Source: an uncultured Rhodobiaceae bacterium (lineage in GTDB: Bacteria > Pseudomonadota > Alphaproteobacteria > Rhizobiales > TMED25). Taken from it: a DNA stretch of 64,000 bases. Positions 45,659-54,979 of this stretch are shown here, one piece after another. A program made the position numbers and the translations under genes. Location: NCBI GenBank assembly GCA_913045225.1, contig CAJWPC010000004.1, forward strand, positions 152,626 to 216,625. Direction: 5' to 3'. The number at the start of each line of letters is the position of its first letter. Position 1 is the stretch's first letter. The notes under the pieces are model-generated. The model had not been told where the DNA came from. It did not search any database and was given only the letters and a program-made list of their open reading frames with translations.

Positions 45659-46860
45659 TGAGCGCCAACAAAATCAAGCAAGATGCCCCAATGTCTGTGT
45701 TATTCACTATGTTGTTTGCTGGGCAAATTGCCTCTACAATTTTCTTGCCCGGCCTTCCATCAATTGCCGCTGAATTAAATATTCCAAGATCAATTGTTCA
45801 AACAATGGTGCCTGTCTATCTCGCGGCATTTGCTTCGACCCAACTAATAATTGGACCACTATCTGATAAATTTGGGAGAAAACCAATTGTTTTGTTGGGA
45901 ATATTACTTTTTACGATTGCAAGTTACTTATGCGCCAATGCAGATGATATTCACACTCTCTTGCTTTGTCGGGTTGCACAGGCCACAGGGGCATGTTCCA
46001 CTCTAGTAATTAGCAGAGCAATAATTAGAGATACCTCAGAAGGCTTAGCTGCTGCGAAAGCAATGTCCTATGTTGCAATTGCCATGGCAATTGGACCTAT
46101 ACTAGCCCCCTTTATTGGTGGTTTTTTAACAGGTTGGTTTGATTGGAGAGCTACATTCCTTTTCACCTCACTTACTGGTTTGATTGTTTTAGTTCTTATT
46201 TTCTTCAATTTGAAAGAAACGCTACCAAAAGAGATGCGGGATCCACCAAAAGTAACAACTCTTCTAACTAACTACAGAGATTTACTAAAGAATGTAAAAT
46301 TTACGTCCTACAGTATGATCGTAGCATTTGCAAGTGGGGCCATGCAGGCATACGTCGTAGCGTCTCCAATTATTTTTATTGTTATTATGGGTGTTTCTCC
46401 TGAAGTTTTTGGTTTTTATGTCATGATTATGCCATCTCTTTTTGTTCTTGCTACTTTCATTTCAAGAAAGATGTTGGATTACATTACTGTTGACCAAATT
46501 GTAATTATTGGAGGACTCTTTAGCTGCTCAGGCGGGGTTCTGCAGTTATTTTTCGGAATAAGTGAGGTGGAAACACCTCTTCCCGTTCTGATTGCATTTG
46601 CAATTTCGAATTTCGGTACAGGACTATTGCTTGGAAATTGCTATGCAGCGGCACTCAATTCGGTGAAACCAGAAGTTGCAGGCTCAGCATCTGCTTTGGG
46701 TGGGTTTCTTCACTTTGGTTGGGGTGCCTTGATAACCATCACCCTTGCTAATATTCATATGACATCATCATTTGTATTTAGCGTCGCCCAGCTAACGACA
46801 ACAACTCTTGCTTTAATAACAATTATCGTATTAAATTTTGTATTCGTTAAATCTTCATGA
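45655..46860 (+). CDS. Bcr/CflA-type MFS transporter
   Basis: The 401-residue protein has twelve membrane helices and Bcr/CflA-family motifs: TIFLPGLPSIAAELN near residue 25, IIGPLSDKFGRKPIVLLG in loop 2-3 and RVAQATGACSTLVISRAIIRD in helix 4-5. Family members export drugs or small metabolites. Its ATG overlaps the stop of the previous MFS gene (ATGA), so two exporters are translated in tandem. Confidence 0.9.
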   Translation: MMSANKIKQDAPMSVLFTMLFAGQIASTIFLPGLPSIAAELNIPRSIVQTMVPVYLAAFASTQLIIGPLSDKFGRKPIVLLGILLFTIASYLCANADDIHTLLLCRVAQATGACSTLVISRAIIRDTSEGLAAAKAMSYVAIAMAIGPILAPFIGGFLTGWFDWRATFLFTSLTGLIVLVLIFFNLKETLPKEMRDPPKVTTLLTNYRDLLKNVKFTSYSMIVAFASGAMQAYVVASPIIFIVIMGVSPEVFGFYVMIMPSLFVLATFISRKMLDYITVDQIVIIGGLFSCSGGVLQLFFGISEVETPLPVLIAFAISNFGTGLLLGNCYAAALNSVKPEVAGSASALGGFLHFGWGALITITLANIHMTSSFVFSVAQLTTTTLALITIIVLNFVFVKSS

Positions 46861-46867
46861 AAAGTAG

Positions 46868-48301
46868 ATGAATATATTTAATAGCTACCAGAACACTGAG
46901 CCAAAGTTCAGAACAATAACCACACTCATTATGCCACTCGTGATGGTATCTGTCATAATGGCTGAGTGGTCAGGGTCTTATATTTCTTATGTAATATCGG
47001 CTCTTTTAATTTTGTTATACCTCTCAATGTCTCTGAATGATCTGTCCCTATCGAGAAAATTATTTATAGTCCTTGGCTCTATTTTGACTTTAGTTTCTAT
47101 TCTTGTATTACCTGACTGGACCAAGGTATCTATAGAGGCTCTTACAAAATCAACTTTTGTAGCAACCTTTTTTTTATCGCTTTGCTGTTTGAGGAAAGCC
47201 GCCTCATCGTCACCCGCAATGGAGAAGTGTGGGCGGTACCTGGCTGAACAAAAAACTTCAATAAGATACCTTACATTAACGTTCGGTGGGCATATGTTTG
47301 GTGTTATACTGAGTTTTGGCTCGATTTCTTTGCTTGGTAGCCTGGCTGAGAAAGGCAGCAGTGAGATAAAAGACCCCGACTCTCGCGCGTTAAATAGAAA
47401 AGCAATGCTTCTGGCGGTTCAACGTGGTTTCGTGGCCATGACATGTTGGTCTCCCCTAACATTCTCAATAGCCATAACAACGTCCGTTATTCCAAATACG
47501 ACATGGACTGGAGCTGCTCTATCTTGCATTATTAGCGCTATAATTCTGATAACTGTTGGCTGGTTTCTTGACTACGTAGCGACTCGGAAGGTTAAATCAA
47601 GAATGCAAATCCCAGACCTGAAAACTTCAGGAACGTGGCATACTTTGATACCATTAGCTTTTATTTTTATCACTCTATTGGGTATTATCTTTACTCTCAT
47701 GAACTATACGAATCTTAACGCGGTACCAGTTGTTATGTTTGTGGTGCCCATTTACAGTATAATTTGGATTGCATATCAAAATACAGGTAACACAAAGAAA
47801 ATAATCTATAACACGGCGCATAGAGTTGATGAGTTCATCAATGAAGATATCTATAATTATAAGCAAGAGCTTATTGTGCTGATCATGGCTGCATTTATTG
47901 GGATAATGGGATCGAGCTTAATTAATCACTTTGCAGGAGAGAGCATAAGTTTTTTAAATGGCATCCCAGCTCCCATAATACTCATTGCTATTGTATGGAT
48001 TATGCCCGTATGTGGACAAATTGGAATGAATCCCATACTTGCTGTTTATATGATTGGACCATTAATTCCATCTGCAGAAATAATGGGGGTCCCTCCAAAT
48101 AGTATCATTGTAGCTCTGTGCGCGGGCTGGGCAATAACAGGGATAAGCTCGCCTTTTACAGCATCAACTTTATTGATCGCTAAATTAGGTCGTGTGACAC
48201 CGCATTATGCGGGCTTGAACTGGAACGGTTTATTTACAATTATTGGTGGCGTGCTATTATCAATATGGGTTATAATCGCAAACAAATTTGTTGTTATTTA
48301 A
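46868..48301 (+). CDS. Polytopic membrane protein, putative ion-transporter-superfamily carrier
   Basis: This is a 477-residue protein with about twelve helices that I do not recognise at family level. It has two roughly matching halves, each with a glycine/proline-broken hairpin: FGGHMFGVILSFGSISLLG with CWSPLTFSIAITTSV in the first, and GMNPILAVYMIGPLIP with GWAITGISSPFTASTLLI in the second. This inverted-repeat style resembles IT-superfamily carriers for dicarboxylates, gluconate or arsenite. It shares the stop/start TAATG with a tiny membrane protein and sits ahead of the cupin and FAH genes, so it may import their substrate. Confidence 0.7.
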   Translation: MNIFNSYQNTEPKFRTITTLIMPLVMVSVIMAEWSGSYISYVISALLILLYLSMSLNDLSLSRKLFIVLGSILTLVSILVLPDWTKVSIEALTKSTFVATFFLSLCCLRKAASSSPAMEKCGRYLAEQKTSIRYLTLTFGGHMFGVILSFGSISLLGSLAEKGSSEIKDPDSRALNRKAMLLAVQRGFVAMTCWSPLTFSIAITTSVIPNTTWTGAALSCIISAIILITVGWFLDYVATRKVKSRMQIPDLKTSGTWHTLIPLAFIFITLLGIIFTLMNYTNLNAVPVVMFVVPIYSIIWIAYQNTGNTKKIIYNTAHRVDEFINEDIYNYKQELIVLIMAAFIGIMGSSLINHFAGESISFLNGIPAPIILIAIVWIMPVCGQIGMNPILAVYMIGPLIPSAEIMGVPPNSIIVALCAGWAITGISSPFTASTLLIAKLGRVTPHYAGLNWNGLFTIIGGVLLSIWVIIANKFVVI

Positions 48302-48489
48302 TGGATTTTATATTTACTTACAAATGGTATATTCTGGGCGCAATATTAGGGATTATTCATTTATCACTATTTCTCTATAAAGGAAAAGGGGAAATTCCAG
48401 GACCAGTGCAATTCTTATTATATGGTGCAATCCTTGGAGCTCTTGTCTATGGATGGCTAATATCAATTATCGTTAAGTATTTTTTTTAA
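48301..48489 (+). CDS. Small two-helix membrane protein of unknown function
   Basis: The ATG at 48301 (MDFIFTYKWYILGAILG) overlaps the stop of the carrier gene by one base (TAATG), so the track's longer start is not needed; length 62 residues. Two hydrophobic segments (residues 8-22 and about 36-58) are separated by a short basic loop KGKGEIPGP. The coupling suggests an accessory subunit of the carrier, as in tripartite transporters, but there is no sequence evidence for that. Confidence 0.65.
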   Translation: MDFIFTYKWYILGAILGIIHLSLFLYKGKGEIPGPVQFLLYGAILGALVYGWLISIIVKYFF

Positions 48490-48500
48490 AGGAGTAATGC

Positions 48501-49340
48501 ATGAAATACCCCCCAGTTCATATAAATGATGTTCCCATATCAAAAATGGAAGAAAAAAACGGGTGGAACATATCTGAATTCAGACTACCAATAACAGGTG
48601 AGTCGGGATCGTCGACAACTGTTTTTCACTCAATATTCAAACCAGGTTCTACTCATAGCAAACATCTACACTCTCGATGCCCAGAGATAGCGATGTATCT
48701 CAAAGGGCATGGGGTTGTGGGACAAGGCAGTGAGAGAACAAATGTAAGAGCTGGACATTTTAGAGTTATGCCAAAAAACTCAGAGCACTTCTTCCACAAT
48801 GAAACAACTGACTCAGATGCTGAAGTTATTGGATTTTACATTGGTGCAAAAGATGTAGAAGATACGGGTTATGAATACTGCGGTCCTGTCACAGAAGAGG
48901 ATTTGAAAAAAGAAAGGACTGGTTTCAATGAGGGTATATTAGTTCATATTGACGATATAGAGCCCGAAAAGATGGATGAAGGTGATGGATGGTCAATAAC
49001 AGATTTTCGCCTTCCGATAAGTAAAAAAAATGGCTCAACTACAACAGTCTTTAATGCTAAATTTATGCCAGGTGCAATTCATAAAAAACATATGCATACA
49101 AATTGTGAGGAAATTTATTATATCGTGTCAGGCAAGGGTATTGCAGGGGCTGGTGGTGAAAAAACATACATTGAAGCTGGACATTTTCATTATATACCAA
49201 AAGGTGTTGAGCATTGGCTTTACAACACGAGTGAAACTGACCCAATTCATGCTGTTGGTTTGTATATTGGATCAGGAAGCGTCGAAGAAACTGGATATGT
49301 CTATCTGGGGGATGTTACAAGTGAAGATTTGATAATATAA
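48501..49340 (+). CDS. Bicupin protein (tandem cupin repeats)
   Basis: The 279-residue protein contains two similar halves of about 135 residues. Each starts VHI-(N/D)-D and has GW-(N/S)-I-(S/T)-(E/D)-FRLPI, then TTVF, then a metal-site region (HSKHLHSRCPE in the first; HKKHMHTNCEEIYYI in the second) and a G-H-F-R/H-x-(M/I)-P-K segment. Both halves end VE-(D/E)-TGY. Metal ligands look present in both. The internal repeat shows a duplication-fusion. Such bicupins include dioxygenases and isomerases, but the reaction is not predictable. GGAG at 48491 precedes the start. Confidence 0.85.
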   Translation: MKYPPVHINDVPISKMEEKNGWNISEFRLPITGESGSSTTVFHSIFKPGSTHSKHLHSRCPEIAMYLKGHGVVGQGSERTNVRAGHFRVMPKNSEHFFHNETTDSDAEVIGFYIGAKDVEDTGYEYCGPVTEEDLKKERTGFNEGILVHIDDIEPEKMDEGDGWSITDFRLPISKKNGSTTTVFNAKFMPGAIHKKHMHTNCEEIYYIVSGKGIAGAGGEKTYIEAGHFHYIPKGVEHWLYNTSETDPIHAVGLYIGSGSVEETGYVYLGDVTSEDLII

Positions 49341-49361
49341 AATGTAGATGAGGGAGATAAA

Positions 49362-50342
49362 ATGAGATTTGTATATTTTAATGACTACAAGTTAGGGGTT
49401 TTAAAGGGAGACAACGTTGTTGATATCACTGAACAACTATCCGATATACCGGTGAGAGATAACAGAGACCTGATTAATGGTTTAATAGAAAATTATGACA
49501 AGTATAAAGCTTCTTTGGAACAATTTGTAGCAGTAAACGATGGCATTCCAAGTAATGAGGTACAATTAAGGAGTCCCTGCCCACGTCCAAATAATATTGA
49601 TTGTATGGCTGTAAATTACATGGAAGATGGTACTAGGTCTGAGCCTGCTCCAATCAATGCTTTCCATAAAGCAACAAATACAGTTATCGGTGACGGAGAT
49701 ACAATGGAATTAACAGATATACCGGCATCAATATTTGAGGGAGAGGCGGAGCTCGCACTTGTTATAGGAAAGAAGGCAGAAAATGTTAGTGAAGAGAACG
49801 CAATGGATTATGTTTTCGGCTACACAAATATAATTGATGGATCTGCAAGAGGCCTTATTACATCGAATTTTTTCTTTCAGATGAAATCACGGGCAACATA
49901 TACTCCAATTGGACCATGTTTAGTTACCAAGGATGAAATAGATGATCCTCAAAACCTACAAGTAGTTCTAAGAAATAACGGTGTGGTAATGCAAAACTTT
50001 AATACAGACGATATGGCACATAAAATTCCAAGATGTATTTCATGGTTAAGCTCAATACATACATTAGAGCCTGGAGATATTATAGCTACAGGTACAAACC
50101 ATCGAGGACTTAATCCATTCATGGATGGTGATAAAATTGAATTGGAAATAGAGCACATTGGAACTCTCAATTTTAATGTTAGAGATCCCCTTAAAAGAAC
50201 TTGGGAACGAGTTACCAGAAAAACCCATATTGAAGATCGAGGGCTTGAAGGTGCTCATACGCCTCAGCTAACAGGAAAGTACGCCAAGGGCGAAACTGCA
50301 AAAACATCCAATGAAAAAGACAGGAAGCTGACGAGTATTTAA
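49362..50342 (+). CDS. Fumarylacetoacetate hydrolase (FAH) family protein
   Basis: The 326-residue protein carries the FAH-family metal site in FEGEAELALVIGKKA (ExE) and a later conserved aspartate in GYTNIIDGSARGL; GDIIATGTNHRGLNPFMDGD is the C-terminal family motif. Members hydrolyse beta-diketones or hydrate and decarboxylate 2-oxo acids in aromatic meta-cleavage pathways. It follows the bicupin by 21 bp with a GGGAG-type site, and converges on the amidohydrolase across 2 bp. Confidence 0.92.
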   Translation: MRFVYFNDYKLGVLKGDNVVDITEQLSDIPVRDNRDLINGLIENYDKYKASLEQFVAVNDGIPSNEVQLRSPCPRPNNIDCMAVNYMEDGTRSEPAPINAFHKATNTVIGDGDTMELTDIPASIFEGEAELALVIGKKAENVSEENAMDYVFGYTNIIDGSARGLITSNFFFQMKSRATYTPIGPCLVTKDEIDDPQNLQVVLRNNGVVMQNFNTDDMAHKIPRCISWLSSIHTLEPGDIIATGTNHRGLNPFMDGDKIELEIEHIGTLNFNVRDPLKRTWERVTRKTHIEDRGLEGAHTPQLTGKYAKGETAKTSNEKDRKLTSI

Positions 50343-50344
50343 TA

Positions 50345-51436
50345 TTATTCTATATTAAACAACTTTAATGCGGTCTGTCCGACAACATTTTTCTTTTGTG
50401 CATCAGTCAAGTTACTATCTACAATGTGTTGAACTGGGAAATACTCTGCCATGTCATATGGATAGTCTGTTCCCAGCACAACATGGTCATCCCCATAATT
50501 ATTGACCAGATACTCGAGCTGCTCATGCGTGAACACAGTGGTATCAAAATACAACTTCTTCAAATAACTAGTTGGAGGATTAGGTAAATCACCATAAGAG
50601 TCCTTCCGTGCTCCCCATGAATGGTCAATTCGACCGGAGTACGCAGGTAAAAATCCTCCCCCGTGAACTCCTAAAATTTTTAGATTTTTGTATCTTTCAA
50701 GAAGTCCGTTAAAAATTATATAATGTAAGGCAACTGTCGTATCTAATGGGTTGCCAATTACATTGGTAAAGTAGTAATTTCCAAATCTCTTCCCATGAGA
50801 AAAACCTAATGGGTGTAGCATTACTGCAAGATCATATTCTTCAACTTTTGCCCAGAATTTATCTAATGAGTCATCAGATATTTCCATGCCATTTACATTT
50901 GTCAGGATCTGTAAACCCTTGAGATTTGTCTCTTTCTTTATGTAATCAAGTGTATCTAAAGCTATATCCAACTCTTGTAATGGAACAGTTCCAAGACCTA
51001 CAAATTTGTCCGGGTGGGCATCAACCCACTTCATCATGCCATCATTAACAATTCGCGATACTTTATTCGCGTCCTCGCCTCTTGCCATATAGTAGCATTG
51101 GTTCGGAACAGAAGCGATAACCTGTTTATCAATACCTTGCGTTTCTAAAACTTGAAGACGGTCCGGAATGCTGGATAATGCAACCGTCCTATCAGTATCC
51201 TGAATCTGTTGAATTTCAAGTGTCTCTGGACTGGAGTCATGTACAAATGGAATGTCCCCCAAATTGTATAAGGGGCTAATAAAATCATGAGCTTCCGGTA
51301 TTAGAACATGGGCGTGAGTATCGATTACAATTGAGTCCATATCTATTTTACGGGTAGATACGTTCCTTGCTGAAGTTGGACCATACCTGTTTGGACTATC
51401 ACCTAGTTTAGGTGTATCAATTACACTGTGAGACAT
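50345..51436 (-). CDS. Amidohydrolase-family protein (ACMSD-like decarboxylase/hydrolase)
   Basis: The track start adds a 69-residue hydrophobic leader; ATG 51436 (MSHSVIDTPKLGD), with AAAGG eight bases upstream, gives 363 residues. Metal ligands are in VIDTHAHVLIPEAHDF (HxH), GVHGGGFLPAYSG and LGTDYPYDMAEY. This is the PF04909-type amidohydrolase, which includes aminocarboxymuconate-semialdehyde decarboxylase and 4-oxalomesaconate hydratase. It is 71 bp from the divergent amidase start. Which reaction it performs is open. Confidence 0.87.
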   Translation of the reverse strand: MSHSVIDTPKLGDSPNRYGPTSARNVSTRKIDMDSIVIDTHAHVLIPEAHDFISPLYNLGDIPFVHDSSPETLEIQQIQDTDRTVALSSIPDRLQVLETQGIDKQVIASVPNQCYYMARGEDANKVSRIVNDGMMKWVDAHPDKFVGLGTVPLQELDIALDTLDYIKKETNLKGLQILTNVNGMEISDDSLDKFWAKVEEYDLAVMLHPLGFSHGKRFGNYYFTNVIGNPLDTTVALHYIIFNGLLERYKNLKILGVHGGGFLPAYSGRIDHSWGARKDSYGDLPNPPTSYLKKLYFDTTVFTHEQLEYLVNNYGDDHVVLGTDYPYDMAEYFPVQHIVDSNLTDAQKKNVVGQTALKLFNIE

Positions 51437-51507
51437 TTTGATTACCTTTAAAAATTCAATTATGTTATAAGTTTGATACATATTATCTAAAAGAGAAATA
51501 AAGGGAA

Positions 51508-52887
51508 ATGAAAAAAAATATTTTGCATAATAAATCAATTGAAGAATTTCATACTGATTTATTATCTGGAAAAACTTCAATATTTGAAGTTGCTGAAGAA
51601 GTGGTAGAAAATTATAATCATAGTGAAGCCAGCAAGAGTGCATTTGTAGAATTTAATAATGAAGAGATTGAGAAATTAGCCTCTACAATTAGCAGGAGTG
51701 ACAGCAATCATTTTGCATTTCTTGGGGTTCCTGTATCAATAAAAGATCTTTACGGTGTCAATGGTTACAAGACAAGAGCTGGAACTCCGAAAGAGCTCCC
51801 AAGTAAGTGGGAAGTACAAGGGCCAATTATCAATACCCTGACATCCCACCACTCTCTAATTACAGGAAAAACACATACCGTTGAATTCGCCTTTGGTGGC
51901 GTTGGGATGAACCCACATTGGGGAACGCCAATAAATCCTTGGGATGAGACAGAGCATCGAGTCCCAGGTGGTTCTAGCTCAGGCGCTGGTGTCAGTTTGT
52001 GTACAGGAACTGCAGCCCTTGCATTAGGCACTGATACTGCTGGCTCTGTAAGAATACCAGCTTCTGTGACTGGAAATGTGGGACTGAAAACAACAAAAAA
52101 TAGATGGTCGACGGAAGGAATTGTTCCGCTGAGTAGCAGCTTTGATACACCGGGCATACTTACCCATACAGTCGATGACTGCATCTATGCCTTTAAAGAA
52201 CTCGATAAAACAAGCTTATATAACAAAAAAGACAAAGGGCTTAACGTTGACCCTAGTATTGATTTCACTTTTACAACATACGATTGGTTCTTCGATAAAT
52301 GTGATGACCAAATAAGCAGTGAGATAAATGCTGCAATCAAAAAGATTGAGGGAAATGGTAAGTATAAGAAAGTAAATGAACTAAATGAAATTGACAATTC
52401 ATACAACTTATTTACAAAAGGCGGCCTAGCAGCAGCTGAGTTTGCAGCATTCATAAATGGTGAGATGAGGGATCTAAAAGCGACTTTAGATCCTAATGTG
52501 GCCTTTCGTATCAAAGATATGGACTCATTTACAGCGATGGAGTATTTAGAACGAAAAAATGATCTTGAAACAATGAGTTACTCAATCAATAAAAAGTTTG
52601 AAGAATTTGATATAATTGTAACACCAACTGTCCCAATAACAGCGCCAATAACGTCATATTTAGAAGACTCAAAGAAATACTCAGAGGCTAATGGCTTAAT
52701 GCTCCGAAATACTTCACCTGTAAATCTTCTTGGCTTATGTGCCATAACAATCCCTGTAGCACTTGATGGAAGTGGAATACCAATCGGGGTACAATTGATA
52801 GCGCCAGCATTTGATGAAATGAAGTTACTCTCAATAGCTCTAAGAATTGAGAATTCGCTCGGTAATAAGTATAAAAATTTGATATAA
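51508..52887 (+). CDS. Amidase (amidase-signature family), second copy
   Basis: The 459-residue enzyme has the full amidase-signature triad: lysine in VPVSIKDLYGVNGYK, first serine in PGGSSSGAGVSLCTG and nucleophile in DTAGSVRIPASVTGN. It begins ATGAAAAAAAAT with AAGGGAA just upstream. It is only distantly similar to the amidase at 27788 outside the triad. It is transcribed away from the ACMSD-like amidohydrolase and converges on aroE with an 11-bp gap. Confidence 0.9.
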   Translation: MKKNILHNKSIEEFHTDLLSGKTSIFEVAEEVVENYNHSEASKSAFVEFNNEEIEKLASTISRSDSNHFAFLGVPVSIKDLYGVNGYKTRAGTPKELPSKWEVQGPIINTLTSHHSLITGKTHTVEFAFGGVGMNPHWGTPINPWDETEHRVPGGSSSGAGVSLCTGTAALALGTDTAGSVRIPASVTGNVGLKTTKNRWSTEGIVPLSSSFDTPGILTHTVDDCIYAFKELDKTSLYNKKDKGLNVDPSIDFTFTTYDWFFDKCDDQISSEINAAIKKIEGNGKYKKVNELNEIDNSYNLFTKGGLAAAEFAAFINGEMRDLKATLDPNVAFRIKDMDSFTAMEYLERKNDLETMSYSINKKFEEFDIIVTPTVPITAPITSYLEDSKKYSEANGLMLRNTSPVNLLGLCAITIPVALDGSGIPIGVQLIAPAFDEMKLLSIALRIENSLGNKYKNLI

Positions 52888-52898
52888 TTAGACCAATT

Positions 52899-53738
52899 TT
52901 ATATCTTATCTTCGACAAATTGGATTATATCATCCGAAATATCAGGTCTTATATTCAACCAAAGTTTCCAAGAAAGCGCCGCTTGATTCAATAACATTGG
53001 TACGCCATTTAAAATTTGACATCCGCGACTCTTCGCATCAATTAATAGTTTTGTTTCTAATGGATTATAGACCAGATCAATAACCGATAAGCCTTGCTGC
53101 ATTGAGGAAAAGTCCAGTGTGAAATCATTTTTGCCCTTCATTCCTTGACTCGTGCAGTTTATAATAAGATTAAACTGTGAGACACTATCATTTAATTTCT
53201 GCCAGTCCATATAGCGGATCTTATCATTAAAAACCTTTTCTAGTGATGCGAGGCGATCCGATGATCTATTCGTTACTGTAACCTGACCAGTTGATTTCAT
53301 CAAAAAAGAATAAATTACAGCTCTTGATGCCCCGCCGGCACCAATTACCAAAACATTCATATTACTGAAATCAAGATCTCTATTGAATGATGCAAGACCA
53401 TTCATAAATCCATCAGCGTCCGTGTTATACCCAACAAGCTTTTTATTCTCCACAGTGATACAGTTTATGGCCCCAATTACCCTCGCGCTATCACTGACCT
53501 CGTCCATATAATCAAATACTCGGACTTTATGCGGTATTGTCACGTTCAAGCCTCTGTACAGATGTACCTTATCACAAAATAAACGATCAAGACCTGCATC
53601 ATCCACTTCAAGTATTTCATAAGTTCCAGATATCCTGTGTAGTTTAAGCCAATACTCATGTATTTGTGGGGACAACGTGTGGGATAATGGAAAACCAATA
53701 ATACCTAACTTTAAATTATTTTCATCTATGGAATTCAT
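52899..53738 (-). CDS. aroE: Shikimate dehydrogenase
   Basis: The track start gives an implausible 42-residue basic leader; ATG 53738 (MNSIDENNLKLGIIGFPLSH) yields 279 residues. The GFPLSHTLSPQIHEYWL substrate loop, NVTIPHKVRVFDY with the catalytic lysine, NTDADGFMNGL and the NADP motif VIGAGGASRAVIY are intact. It reduces 3-dehydroshikimate in the aromatic amino acid pathway. It is divergent from the TerB-like gene, 85 bp away. Confidence 0.94.
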   Translation of the reverse strand: MNSIDENNLKLGIIGFPLSHTLSPQIHEYWLKLHRISGTYEILEVDDAGLDRLFCDKVHLYRGLNVTIPHKVRVFDYMDEVSDSARVIGAINCITVENKKLVGYNTDADGFMNGLASFNRDLDFSNMNVLVIGAGGASRAVIYSFLMKSTGQVTVTNRSSDRLASLEKVFNDKIRYMDWQKLNDSVSQFNLIINCTSQGMKGKNDFTLDFSSMQQGLSVIDLVYNPLETKLLIDAKSRGCQILNGVPMLLNQAALSWKLWLNIRPDISDDIIQFVEDKI

Positions 53739-53823
53739 ACTCTTATGCTTATTTTTTTGTTTATGTATATTAAATATAATATATTTATACTTTATAAATA
53801 TGTTTAAACGAAATGGAATAGAT

Positions 53824-54273
53824 ATGAATTTTTTCAAAAGTCTTTTTAAAAATAATACCCCCAAACCGGAAACACAATCATTTCAGGCAAGTAATCTCCA
53901 AACTGCAATATCAAAAATATTAGTTAGAACTGCAAAAATTGATGATGAATTTCATATTCTGGAAGAGAAAAAAATATTAGAATTATTGCAATCATATTTT
54001 GAGCTCAATGCCGATGATGCGCAATCGCTAATGGAGATAGCAATCAAAGAGGAGGAAAATGCAACTGATCTATACGCATATACAAATGTGATTAAGAAAG
54101 AGCTTACCCTGAATGAAAGAAAAAAAATTATTGAAATGATGTGGCAAATTATCACAACAGATGAAAACTTTGATCCTTATGAAAATAACCTTGTTTGGCG
54201 AGTCGCCGAATTAATTGGAATAAGTACGCGTGAAAGAGTTCAAATCAAAAAGGATTACTTAAGCAAGATATGA
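53824..54273 (+). CDS. TerB-family (tellurite resistance B-like) protein
   Basis: ATG 53824 (MNFFKSLFKNNTPKPET) gives a 149-residue soluble helical protein; the track start in the aroE region adds hydrophobic residues that do not match the family. The region from about residue 30 to 140 is TerB-like, with ILVRTAKIDDEFHILEEKKI and acidic IDDEF/TDENFD loops that may bind a metal. The molecular role of stand-alone TerB proteins is unknown. It overlaps the glutamine amidotransferase by 4 bp. Confidence 0.78.
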   Translation: MNFFKSLFKNNTPKPETQSFQASNLQTAISKILVRTAKIDDEFHILEEKKILELLQSYFELNADDAQSLMEIAIKEEENATDLYAYTNVIKKELTLNERKKIIEMMWQIITTDENFDPYENNLVWRVAELIGISTRERVQIKKDYLSKI

Positions 54274-54950
54274 GTAATCAGGTACTTATTATACTTCACC
54301 AAGCAACGTCTACCCCAGGTAGAATTGGGACATTGCTAAAATCAAGAGGGTATAATTTAATTATTAAGAGACCAGCTCTTGGAGATAAATTGCCTGATAC
54401 TCTCGAGGGTGATTATGCAGCAGCCATAATGTTTGGCGGTCCGATGAGTGCCAATGATAAAGATGACTTTATTCGTTACGAGAAAGATTGGATCCAGCTC
54501 CCACTAAAAGAAGATATCCCATTTCTTGGTATTTGTCTTGGAGCGCAATTGTTGGCTTGCAGTATTGGGGGGTCTATAAAGATAAAAGATCATGTTGAAA
54601 TAGGTTACTACCCAATAAGACCAACTGCTTATGGGGAAAAAATTATTGATTGGCCACCCTTTGTTCATCAATGGCATCGTGAATGGATGCAACCACCAGA
54701 CGATGCAAAAATATTAGCTATCGGTCAAGGTGAAGAACCGCAAGCTTTTCAATACTCCAAACGTGCCTATGGCATACAGTTTCACAGTGAACTCACACTG
54801 GCTATGGTAAATCGATGGCTGGTCAAAGCTGAGCACAGACTCACACTGAATGGAGCGCAGCAAAGAGAAAAGCATTTTGAGGGCCGGTATATGCATGATA
54901 ATCATGTAAAAACTTGGCTTAACAATTTTTTTGATTTATTATTAAAATAA
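54270..54950 (+). CDS. Class I glutamine amidotransferase-like protein
   Basis: The 226-residue protein has the class-I glutaminase fold: the nucleophile cysteine in FLGICLGAQLLACSIG near residue 88 and the histidine in GIQFHSELTLAMV. It is a stand-alone domain, as in GMP-synthase-like amidotransferases of unknown partner; gamma-glutamyl peptidase activity is another option. It overlaps the TerB-like gene by 4 bp (ATGA). Confidence 0.88.
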   Translation: MSNQVLIILHQATSTPGRIGTLLKSRGYNLIIKRPALGDKLPDTLEGDYAAAIMFGGPMSANDKDDFIRYEKDWIQLPLKEDIPFLGICLGAQLLACSIGGSIKIKDHVEIGYYPIRPTAYGEKIIDWPPFVHQWHREWMQPPDDAKILAIGQGEEPQAFQYSKRAYGIQFHSELTLAMVNRWLVKAEHRLTLNGAQQREKHFEGRYMHDNHVKTWLNNFFDLLLK

Positions 54951-54979
54951 TACATTTGGTAGATTGAAAGGAATGAGTA

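Noticed and set aside
27788-52887. Recent horizontal acquisition of the catabolic region
   Set aside because: No integrase, transposase, tRNA boundary or obvious change in base composition was seen; a codon-usage calculation would be needed to claim it.
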